The translations under genes and the position numbers were made by a program. From a virus: a stretch of DNA of 40,710 nt. The stretch lies in IMG/VR virus record IMGVR_UViG_3300034790_000032, positions 1-40,710 of that record. The stretch is one strand, 5' to 3'. The notes under the pieces were generated by a model. That model did no database searches, was not told the DNA's origin, and worked only from the letters and a program-made list of their open reading frames with translations. Below are positions 24,150 to 31,163 of the stretch, piece after piece. The stretch's first letter is position 1. Each line of letters opens with the position of its first letter.

Positions 24150-24758
24150 ATGCGTATATCAGATATCATAACAGAAAGTATAGCAAAGCAAGTCACAGTG
24201 TTTTATGGCGGTCGTTTTCAGCCAATGCACTCAGGGCACTTTGCATTGTATAAAAAATTAGTTAACAAGTTTGGTGCTGATAATGTATTTATCGCGACCA
24301 CATTTGGTAAAAAACAGCAAGCCATGCACGCTGCGGATGATCATTCAACCGACCCGTTCACATTTGAAGAAAAGGCATCTATCATGTCTAAGATGTTTGG
24401 TGTACCAGCAAATCATATTGTCAATACACAACCATATAAACCAGATGTTTCATTGGTAGGTAGAGACAAGAGTAATACAGCAACCGTATTAGTATTCAGT
24501 GAAAAAGATGCTGGTCGTCTAAAGCCGGGCGGTGTATTAGCGCCTATGCCAGATGATATCAACAATTTACAGACAGAAGATGAAAATCGTGTATATTATA
24601 TTACAATGCCAATCGAGAATGGTGGTATGAGTGCTAGTGATTTTAGAGCAGTTATGAGTAGTGACGCAGAGTTTGAAGAAAAGAAAAAGACATTCACCGA
24701 ATTCTTTGGTAAATTTGATCAACAGATTTTTGACTTTATTGAGGATAGGTTACGATAA
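24150..24758 (+). CDS. Nucleotidyltransferase-fold protein (HxGH), 202 aa
   Basis: Residues 16-33 read TVFYGGRFQPMHSGHFAL, the hallmark of the cytidylyltransferase/NMN-adenylyltransferase fold with HSGH at 27-30. The near C-terminal MSASDFRAVM corresponds to the ISxTxxR nucleotide-binding motif. The substrate cannot be told from sequence; NAD or nucleotide-sugar chemistry are options. Residues 1-10 (MRISDIITES) resemble the capsid-targeting peptides of T4 internal proteins, and ITE/S matches the cleavage site seen in gp23 here. It is first in the plus-strand baseplate unit, with AGGAG 9 nt before the ATG. Its stop overlaps the next start (TAATG). Confidence 0.8.
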   Translation: MRISDIITESIAKQVTVFYGGRFQPMHSGHFALYKKLVNKFGADNVFIATTFGKKQQAMHAADDHSTDPFTFEEKASIMSKMFGVPANHIVNTQPYKPDVSLVGRDKSNTATVLVFSEKDAGRLKPGGVLAPMPDDINNLQTEDENRVYYITMPIENGGMSASDFRAVMSSDAEFEEKKKTFTEFFGKFDQQIFDFIEDRLR

Positions 24759-25381
24759 TGGCTGGTATTCCAAGTAAAAATAAACCAAAATTAGTATTGC
24801 GTGATGCAAATGCAGCGTGGACGAGAAATTTATTCAGTTCTGGTATTTTAAAAGAATTAGCAAATGTTAACGGAATTATATTTGCGTATACTCCTGCAAT
24901 GATGCAAGCAGCATTCTCAGCGAACTATGGTACGTATGATACAACACACAGTGTGTATCAGCAACAATACTATGTGAATACACCTAATCCAACGATTAGT
25001 ATGCAAGCATATTTTGTGTCAAATACAATTGAAGAAGCAAAGTACAACATTGCATGTTTGCACTTTTTAAAGACAATGACAAAAATGGATTTTGGTTCTA
25101 CCGCAGGACTTGCTGGTACACCACCACCGATATTGCATTTTAGTGCATACGGAGAATACAATTATAAGAATGTCCCTGTGGTAGTATCAGGAGTTGATTA
25201 TACATTTGCTGATGATGCAGACTTGGTAACAGTAGACGTGGATGGATCACCAATATCAATACCAACAAGTTTCGCAGTATCTATCACAATGATGATGCAA
25301 CAAAATCCTGAAAAGGTTAGTAGAGAATTCTCATTTGCTAATTATGCAAGTGGTGCTGCACTTAAAAATGGAATGATATAA
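24758..25381 (+). CDS. Tail/baseplate structural protein, gp48/gp54-like candidate (207 aa)
   Basis: The sequence has blocks that look conserved among large myophage structural proteins: ANYGTYDTTHSVYQQQYYVNTPNPTI (about 55-80), EEAKYNIACLHFLKTMTKM (about 92-110), AGTPPPILHFSAYGEY (about 118-133) and the C-terminal PTSFAVSITMMMQQNP. The fold suggested is beta-rich, with no enzyme motif. It sits between the nucleotidyltransferase and gp53 genes, with one-base gaps or overlaps on both sides. A tail-tube cap or baseplate junction role is inferred from position, since the unit otherwise encodes hub and wedge parts. The exact T4 counterpart is unproven. Confidence 0.6.
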   Translation: MAGIPSKNKPKLVLRDANAAWTRNLFSSGILKELANVNGIIFAYTPAMMQAAFSANYGTYDTTHSVYQQQYYVNTPNPTISMQAYFVSNTIEEAKYNIACLHFLKTMTKMDFGSTAGLAGTPPPILHFSAYGEYNYKNVPVVVSGVDYTFADDADLVTVDVDGSPISIPTSFAVSITMMMQQNPEKVSREFSFANYASGAALKNGMI

Positions 25382-25382
25382 C

Positions 25383-25670
25383 ATGAAAATACAATATGAT
25401 ACAGACAGTATATACAAAAATACAAACATTGTAGACAACAAATATCTTGACATAATGGAACCTATTATTGGTGATATTTCAGCATATGATGTATATTCAG
25501 TAACGTTAATAGCAAAGTACAATGAGCGACCAGATATGTTAGCATATGATTTATTTTCAAATTCTAATCTATGGTGGGTGTTCGCAGAGTTTAACCAAGA
25601 CATATTAAAAGATCCTATAATGGATTTCAAATCTGGTTTAACTATACAAGTTCCACTAAATTTTATATAA
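25383..25670 (+). CDS. 53: Baseplate wedge protein gp53-like (95 aa)
   Basis: The gp53 signature is visible: NKYLDIMEP, then YNERPDMLAYDLFSNSNLWWVFAEFNQDILKDPIMDFKSGLTIQVP (about 47-92). In T4, gp53 clamps neighbouring wedges in the baseplate. This version is about half the length of T4 gp53 (196 aa) and keeps only the core domain, as in many other myophages. It starts one nt after the previous stop and is followed by the hub-like gene 9 nt later. Confidence 0.85.
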   Translation: MKIQYDTDSIYKNTNIVDNKYLDIMEPIIGDISAYDVYSVTLIAKYNERPDMLAYDLFSNSNLWWVFAEFNQDILKDPIMDFKSGLTIQVPLNFI

Positions 25671-25679
25671 GGTAAATGC

Positions 25680-27590
25680 ATGACAGAAACAAAACCAAAC
25701 TGGTGTTCAGCAGTCGATAGTCCGACATATAAACTTACATGGTATATCGTAAGTAATAAAGTATTTAATAATCCTAAACTATTAGACAATATACCAGATA
25801 AGTATACTAACAATGCCGCCAACAATGCAGCATCTAAATCAGGAGATGCTGTAGTCATTGCTGCATCTGGAGAAACATCAGAATATTCATTAGAAAACTT
25901 AGTAATACAGTCTATGATTTCTCCTGGGTCTAGTACAGGTAATACGACAACTGGTGCATTTCAATTTGATATATATGAGCCGGGTGGATTTTTGTTAATG
26001 AACCGAATATTAAACTTGAGTCATGCATTCAATTTCGGTAACATTCAATCAGCAAAATATATATTAAAAGTTCAATTTATCGGTAGAACAGTAGAAAGTT
26101 CAACACCTATTGCATTCCCAGGCACATTCTATTACCCAATGATGATATCTACAATCAATGCAAGTTCAGGACCAGAAGGTTCGCAATATAATATTGTTGC
26201 TGCAAATATACACAAGATAGCAGTGACAGCGTCAAAAATTGTAACTGACATAAAGGTAACTGATGTTAAAGATGTACAATCATTATTAGACAATCTAGAG
26301 ACAGCATTGAATGCACATGAGAAAAACATAAGAAAACTGCAAATAACTGAAGCTGATTTAGAAAATTCAAAGTGTTGGAAAATCAAATACTCTGATAATT
26401 TTAAAAGGTATCTAAAATCATCTGTAAAACCAGCACAGGCAGATATGCCTGGAACTGGACATAAGGCTAGTGGGTATACAGCCACATCAGCACAATATAT
26501 ACTTCATAAGCATACAAATGTAGTGACATATCTCACTAATATACTGACAAAGCAAGTTCCTGATTTTTATAATACATTTAATGCTACGACTACCAAGAAT
26601 ACTAACATAAATGAAAAAAAGATTTCTACTTTAAAAAACACATTAAGTGCAGATCAAGGATTACAAAAACATGCAAGAGACATAGTTAATGCCTCTAATG
26701 AATACAAAAATGAATTCATAAAAATAACACCATCTGTAGAATACAAAGATGAGATAGATCCTTATACAAACACAAGTCAAGAAGAAATTATATTTTATAT
26801 AGATTTACATACATCGCACACAAACCCACAGCCAGATGTAAAAAAACAACAACAGGCTACGATTAGTGCATCATATCAATCTAGAAGATTTGAGTTATTG
26901 CCAATCTATAAGGCTTATAATTATTTATTCTCTGGATCTAATACCGAGGTGTTAGACTTTAATTTAAATTTCAATCAGATGTTCTATTTAACACGCGACC
27001 CATCTGAGAGTGTTAATTTACCAAACAGTGACAACGAAAATGCAGGAAATGCAGGTGCCGTAACCAAAGTAACAAAAACTGTTTATATACCTAAGTATCT
27101 AAGTAACACAACGATAAGTAGTGAAACTGCTATAACACAACTTGAAAATATAGCATACGTGATTAGCGGTTCAGATTCAAAAAGTCAATCTAATGCTGAT
27201 GAACCAAATGCAGTGGTCGCAGTAGATCAGGCAGAAATAAATGCAGCAAGTCATGATTTTATTATGTTTGACATTACTATCAAAGGTGATCCCTATTGGT
27301 TGGGCACGCCCGGATCATCTGTTACAGCAGCTAAAGGTAGTACTTTGATTGATAGTTTAGATGAAGATTCATTAATCGCGTTCATTAATTATTTACCAGA
27401 TAATGGAAAGTCTAATGGTGCACGACAACTTGATATTGCAGCAAGTGGTATATATAAAATATTAGAAGTAGAGAGCAAGTTTCAATTAGGAAAGTTTACT
27501 CAATCATTAAAAGGTATGCGTGATAGAAACTCTTCTACTGATTTAATCAAAACCAAATTACTAGTAATAGGAAATCAGAATGGGAATTAA
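25680..27590 (+). CDS. Baseplate hub-like structural protein (636 aa), gp27 candidate
   Basis: No enzyme motif is present. The N-terminal part contains FQFDIYEPGGFLLMNRILNLSHAFNFG, then YILKVQFIGRT, a beta-rich block resembling hub proteins of large myophages (about residues 98-140). The middle (about 200-330) is helical and Lys/Asn-rich. The C-terminal part returns to beta-type sequence (HDFIMFDITIKGDPYWLGTPGS), seen in hub or tail-spike attachment proteins. It directly precedes and overlaps (11 nt) the gp5-like spike gene. Because gp27 is the partner of gp5 in T4, I infer a central hub function. The T4 gp27 identity itself is not demonstrated by sequence. Confidence 0.6.
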   Translation: MTETKPNWCSAVDSPTYKLTWYIVSNKVFNNPKLLDNIPDKYTNNAANNAASKSGDAVVIAASGETSEYSLENLVIQSMISPGSSTGNTTTGAFQFDIYEPGGFLLMNRILNLSHAFNFGNIQSAKYILKVQFIGRTVESSTPIAFPGTFYYPMMISTINASSGPEGSQYNIVAANIHKIAVTASKIVTDIKVTDVKDVQSLLDNLETALNAHEKNIRKLQITEADLENSKCWKIKYSDNFKRYLKSSVKPAQADMPGTGHKASGYTATSAQYILHKHTNVVTYLTNILTKQVPDFYNTFNATTTKNTNINEKKISTLKNTLSADQGLQKHARDIVNASNEYKNEFIKITPSVEYKDEIDPYTNTSQEEIIFYIDLHTSHTNPQPDVKKQQQATISASYQSRRFELLPIYKAYNYLFSGSNTEVLDFNLNFNQMFYLTRDPSESVNLPNSDNENAGNAGAVTKVTKTVYIPKYLSNTTISSETAITQLENIAYVISGSDSKSQSNADEPNAVVAVDQAEINAASHDFIMFDITIKGDPYWLGTPGSSVTAAKGSTLIDSLDEDSLIAFINYLPDNGKSNGARQLDIAASGIYKILEVESKFQLGKFTQSLKGMRDRNSSTDLIKTKLLVIGNQNGN

Positions 27591-28707
27591 TATTAAGACA
27601 GTAAGTGGAAAAGCATTCCCTGCTGGACAATACATAGGAATAGTAACAGACACTACCGATAGTATGTTTACTGGTCGTGTATCAGTACGCTTTGGTGAAT
27701 TTGGTTCTTTGATAGGAAGTGAAGTTGATCACATGTGCTTGTTGTGTACTCCATATGGTGGATACACTAGCATTGATGCTGGTACGGTAACTGATGATGA
27801 AAAGGCATATGGCGAAGATGGTACGAGTGAAAGCGGTACACCAAAAAGTTATGGTATGTGGCCCCAACCACCCACTGTTGGTACATCGGTATTGGTTGCA
27901 TTTGTTGAGTTGATAGATCAAGGTATAATAGTTGGTTCGTTGATATCTCGTAACAGAAACCACATGATGGGAGGTCGTGCAAGTGCAGAATCACATGATG
28001 GTACTATTCAACCAGTGGGTGAAAAAAACCCAACTGATACAGGTGATGAAGTAAAGAAACCCGTTGATCCTATTGCAGCAGCATGGTTAAAAGAGCAGGG
28101 ACTACAGGGTGATTATTCTCGTGGTCATAGTTTGTCTAGCGCAAGACGAGAATCACCAAGTCACGTATTCGGATTAACTACATTGAATGGACATGTGTTC
28201 ACAATGGATGATGGAGATGAGAATGGTGATAGCACGAATGTTCGTATGCGAAGCAGAGGTGGTGCACAAATATTATTAGATGATACTAATAAATTTGTTT
28301 ATATTACAAACCACAACGGCAATGCTTGGATAGAAATGGACGAAGCAGGAAACATAGATGTGTATAGTAAAAAGAGCGTAAATATACATTCAGAAGAAGA
28401 TTTGAATTTTCATGCAGATGGTAACATCAATATGGAAGCAAAGAAGAATATCAATATGAAAAGTGGCACTGATGTAATAGTACAAGCATTAAAAGATATT
28501 CACAACAAGGCTGGTGGTAATCGTGTTGATACTGCGGGCATGGTTTATATGAATAGTTCAGTGAGTGCACTAGCACCTAAAGTAAATAAATTAGATAATA
28601 ATGAAACAGTTACAGAAAGTGTGTCTGCTAGAGTACCAGAACATCATCCGTGGAAAGGTGCGAGTAAGATACAAGAAGTAATTAAGCCAGCAAAGGGAAA
28701 GACATAA
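27580..28707 (+). CDS. 5: Baseplate central spike gp5-like, without lysozyme domain (375 aa)
   Basis: The N-terminal 120 residues form the gp5-type OB fold (GQYIGIVTDTTDSMFTGRVSVRFGEFG, then PQPPTVGTSVLVAFVE, then GIIVGSL). After a polar linker and HVFGLTTLNGHVFTMDDG, the C-terminal part has the octad repeats of the triple-stranded beta-helix needle (VNIHSEEDLNFHADGNINM, then KNINMKSGTDV, about 265-305). T4 gp5 carries a lysozyme domain between these parts; it is missing here and a lysozyme-like protein is encoded by the next gene. The short C-terminal tail (PEHHPW) lies near residue 355 and may bind a tip protein or metal. Confidence 0.85.
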   Translation: MGINIKTVSGKAFPAGQYIGIVTDTTDSMFTGRVSVRFGEFGSLIGSEVDHMCLLCTPYGGYTSIDAGTVTDDEKAYGEDGTSESGTPKSYGMWPQPPTVGTSVLVAFVELIDQGIIVGSLISRNRNHMMGGRASAESHDGTIQPVGEKNPTDTGDEVKKPVDPIAAAWLKEQGLQGDYSRGHSLSSARRESPSHVFGLTTLNGHVFTMDDGDENGDSTNVRMRSRGGAQILLDDTNKFVYITNHNGNAWIEMDEAGNIDVYSKKSVNIHSEEDLNFHADGNINMEAKKNINMKSGTDVIVQALKDIHNKAGGNRVDTAGMVYMNSSVSALAPKVNKLDNNETVTESVSARVPEHHPWKGASKIQEVIKPAKGKT

Positions 28708-29426
28708 TGGTTATATTACCTAATACGATAACACCATCTACAGTGATAGATTATTCTCGTTGGACAATTGACGATAGCGCAGTTGTGGTGACTGAACAAG
28801 AACTACGGGTGTTTGAAGCAAGTAGTGATATTATTAATTTTGCATTAAGACGATTTGAGTGGAGATGTTACAAAACAACCCTTGACAATACTATGCAAAT
28901 AGGTTACAATACTATCAACGATAAGATTAATGGTGTAGGTTTACTTGAAAGTGAAGCGTATAGTGAATGGCTAGAAGACTTTAAAACAAAAGAACGAAAG
29001 TTTAAGAGACTACTTTCAATTAAAACATTGAGTCAATCACAATACGATGCACTATTGTGTCTATACTATTTCACTGGTGACTTTACTAAGGTGGGCACTA
29101 CTGCGAGAACATTTGATTTATCACAGTTGATTGTTGATAAGAAATGGGATTATATAGCAACGGCTTTGATTGAAAGTGGGTACAATAGATTATTAACTCA
29201 ACCACTTGCAACGATAATGATGTTAGGTGATTATGGTAGTAGAACAGAACGAACATTATTGCGTGATCGTGGGTTACAAATATTACGCAAAGAATACCCT
29301 ACACTGACAGATAAAGTAGCGCGCCAGCAAGCAGAATATGTTTACTATGTTGAAACAAAAAGATTTTTACCTAATTTAACGCAGACAAGAATGCGACAAA
29401 TTGTTACTACTGCAAATACACCATAA
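28707..29426 (+). CDS. T4-lysozyme-like (GH24) protein, separate from the spike (239 aa)
   Basis: Residues 43-68 fit the GH24 active-site region: Glu51, then eight residues, then Asp60 (spacing as Glu11/Asp20 in T4 lysozyme). QIGYN follows in place of the usual TIGxG, so the third catalytic residue (Thr26 in T4) appears as Gln64. Further support is LSQSQYDALLCLYYFTG (about 108-124), the conserved second helix block of the family. The C-terminal half (about 130-239) is helical and may anchor it to the baseplate. There is no signal peptide. The start overlaps the spike stop (TAATG), so it is probably translated together with gp5 and carried on the tail tip. Activity is uncertain because of the substitution. 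Confidence 0.75.
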   Translation: MVILPNTITPSTVIDYSRWTIDDSAVVVTEQELRVFEASSDIINFALRRFEWRCYKTTLDNTMQIGYNTINDKINGVGLLESEAYSEWLEDFKTKERKFKRLLSIKTLSQSQYDALLCLYYFTGDFTKVGTTARTFDLSQLIVDKKWDYIATALIESGYNRLLTQPLATIMMLGDYGSRTERTLLRDRGLQILRKEYPTLTDKVARQQAEYVYYVETKRFLPNLTQTRMRQIVTTANTP

Positions 29427-29437
29427 AGGAATTCACC

Positions 29438-30094
29438 ATCAAAACAAGAATACTAGTAGGATGCAGTCTCAGTGAGGCTTGGCAATGTTATTTTACCGAC
29501 CCTGACAATTCAGTAGACACTATCATAGAAAAGTATTGCTATGGTGGCGGTGGTAACAGCAATGGCATTCATACATTGTTGAATTCATATTTAAACAAAG
29601 ATTGTGACATGAAAGATGTTGACATCATCGTGCAATATACAGGAATAGATCGTATAGGAATCGTACTATCATCTCCTAATGCTGACGGCATTCTAGTTAA
29701 GAATGCTATAACAGATAGACTTGAAACTGTAACAGTACAAGGACCTGTGAACGCACCCATAATTGGTGATGTATGTGATGCTCAAATAAGGAAAGAGTTT
29801 AGCAGTGATTATCAAGCAAGCGATCTAACTGCTATCTTATGTATGTTATCTAATTTAGGTGCTAACGTATATGCATTTATAGGTTGGGAAGGTGCAATGA
29901 AACCACCACATTGGGATAGAGTTAAGAAAATATTAAGAAGTAATGGTGTTATTTGCACCGACATAGTGTATATGAATACCGCTATAAAAATGTCAAAATC
30001 TGACGATGAATGGTGGGATGAATTTCATCCAGCAATGGCTTTAGCATATAGCGCAGTTGAAATACTATGGAATGATATGCAGCAACAAATATAA
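29438..30094 (+). CDS. SGNH/GDSL-hydrolase-like protein, apparent ATC start (218 aa)
   Basis: The frame is open well upstream of its first standard start (TTG 29576), and the upstream part is clearly protein: ILVGCSLSEAW (with ATC as residue 1, Ser10) and YCYGGGGNSNG (33-43). Later blocks are VQYTGIDRI and DEFHPAMALAY (Asp194, His197). These correspond to the Ser, Gly, third-block and D-x-x-H signatures of small SGNH-fold phage proteins. AGGA at 29427-29430 points 7 nt ahead to ATC at 29438. No ATG, GTG or TTG exists between the preceding in-frame stop (near 29372) and 29576. The start is therefore either a rare ATC or a base error. The lysozyme-like gene ends 11 nt before. Its substrate is unknown. 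Confidence 0.6.
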   Translation: MKTRILVGCSLSEAWQCYFTDPDNSVDTIIEKYCYGGGGNSNGIHTLLNSYLNKDCDMKDVDIIVQYTGIDRIGIVLSSPNADGILVKNAITDRLETVTVQGPVNAPIIGDVCDAQIRKEFSSDYQASDLTAILCMLSNLGANVYAFIGWEGAMKPPHWDRVKKILRSNGVICTDIVYMNTAIKMSKSDDEWWDEFHPAMALAYSAVEILWNDMQQQI

Positions 30095-30126
30095 ATTATA
30101 GAACAAACACAGGGAAGTATCACACA

Positions 30127-30681
30127 ATGATAGATCGTAGAGTACTGCTATTGAATGCAGACGCACAACCGTTATCTATGCTACCACTGAGTACTATCAG
30201 TTGGCAGAATGCAGTAAAAGCACATTTTCAAAATAAAGTCGTAATACTAGATAGTTATGAAACTGTATTACATTCGGCTAATTTTGAGATGTTCATGCCT
30301 TCTGTTGTAATATTGAATCGTTATCATCGTCTGCCAAAATTGGCAAAGTTTTCTCGTAAGAATTTATTTCTACGAGATCAGCATGAGTGTCAGTATTGCA
30401 GCAAGCAATTTGCTAATGATAAACTAACCATTGATCACGTTATACCAAGATCACTTGGTGGTGGAACTAGTTGGACTAACTGTGTCGCATCATGTAAGAA
30501 GTGCAATTCATCTAAGGGAAGCAGATTGATGAAGCCTATTCGTGAACCAGTGAAGCCCACATGGCACTCGCTTGCATATTCATCTAAAACATTTGGTATT
30601 ACAGTACCACGTGTTGAGTGGTTAGATTATGTAGACTGGCCCGCAGAACATGTAAGAATAGCAGAAATGTCGGTTCTATAG
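30127..30681 (+). CDS. HNH endonuclease (184 aa)
   Basis: The C-terminal half holds a complete HNH module: CQYC (Cys88/91), LTIDHVIPRSLGG with Asp103/His104, TNCVASCKKCNSSKG with Asn118 and Cys123/126, and the distal Asn127/Lys130. The two CxxC pairs make the structural zinc site. The N-terminal 80 residues (LLLNADAQPLSMLPLSTISWQNAVKA) are the domain typical of free-standing bacterial and phage HNH proteins of this type. It is the last gene of the plus-strand baseplate unit and lies just before a strong terminator. No intron or interrupted gene is visible beside it. A role in DNA processing or homing is possible. Confidence 0.9.
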   Translation: MIDRRVLLLNADAQPLSMLPLSTISWQNAVKAHFQNKVVILDSYETVLHSANFEMFMPSVVILNRYHRLPKLAKFSRKNLFLRDQHECQYCSKQFANDKLTIDHVIPRSLGGGTSWTNCVASCKKCNSSKGSRLMKPIREPVKPTWHSLAYSSKTFGITVPRVEWLDYVDWPAEHVRIAEMSVL

Positions 30682-30715
30682 TAACATTTAGAACTTGCTT
30701 ATATTAATATCATAT

Positions 30716-30740
30716 AACCGCCTCACATGGCGGTTTTTTT
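30716..30740 (+). terminator. Intrinsic terminator of the nucleotidyltransferase-to-HNH unit
   Basis: A perfect 7-bp stem AACCGCC / GGCGGTT with a 6-nt loop is followed by a run of Ts to 30740. It lies 35 nt after the HNH stop and before the next late promoter. Confidence 0.9.
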
Positions 30741-30772
30741 GTATCTATGATTATAGTAGTAGTTAATTTTTG

Positions 30773-30780
30773 CATAAATA
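30773..30780 (+). promoter_or_regulatory. Late promoter CATAAATA at the start of the gp25-gp6 unit
   Basis: CATAAATACTTG matches the late consensus except for its first base. Using T4 spacing (box at about -13 to -6), the transcript would begin at or next to the A of the ATG at 30786, leaving no leader. Confidence 0.6.
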
Positions 30781-30785
30781 CTTGT

Positions 30786-31160
30786 ATGAATAAAATAATC
30801 GGCTACACCACCATTGGTGAAAAAAATACAAGTAAACAACTGTCTGATCTTGATCTTGCGAAGCAAGACTTGAGTAATCATTTTTCAATCCGTAAAGGGG
30901 AGAAATGGACGAACCCAGAGTTTGGTAGTAACTTACCATACTATGTATTTCAGCCGCTAGATGATATCACTGTTGATTTAATTCAACAAGAAGTATCAAA
31001 TATTGTAAATTATGACCCACGATTCAATTTATTAAGTGAAATCGTTAGGGTAGAAGAAGATAAGAATACGGTAACAATATTAATAGAATTATTGTATTTA
31101 CCGACAACTACGGCAACCGAACTTGAAATAAAGTTTGATCGTGAATCAGGCGAGTTATAA
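30786..31160 (+). CDS. 25: Baseplate wedge protein gp25 (124 aa)
   Basis: The gp25/gpW signature is clear: LSDLDLAKQDLSNHFSIRKGEKWTNPEFGSNLPYYVFQPLDD, then VDLIQQEVSNIVNYDPRF. This is the wedge protein that links to gp6 and the sheath; T4 gp25 has 132 aa. I choose ATG 30786 (MNKIIGYTTIG). The only upstream alternative, ATG 30747, would read through the late promoter box and add 13 hydrophobic residues. Neither start has a Shine-Dalgarno sequence. The gp6 gene begins 3 nt after its stop. Confidence 0.9.
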   Translation: MNKIIGYTTIGEKNTSKQLSDLDLAKQDLSNHFSIRKGEKWTNPEFGSNLPYYVFQPLDDITVDLIQQEVSNIVNYDPRFNLLSEIVRVEEDKNTVTILIELLYLPTTTATELEIKFDRESGEL

Positions 31161-31163
31161 ATT

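Noticed and set aside
28882-28910. TTGACA-17-TACAAT on the plus strand inside the lysozyme-like gene
   Set aside because: It lies within a strongly coding region, no gene starts just downstream, and the preceding genes are already co-transcribed; likely a chance match.
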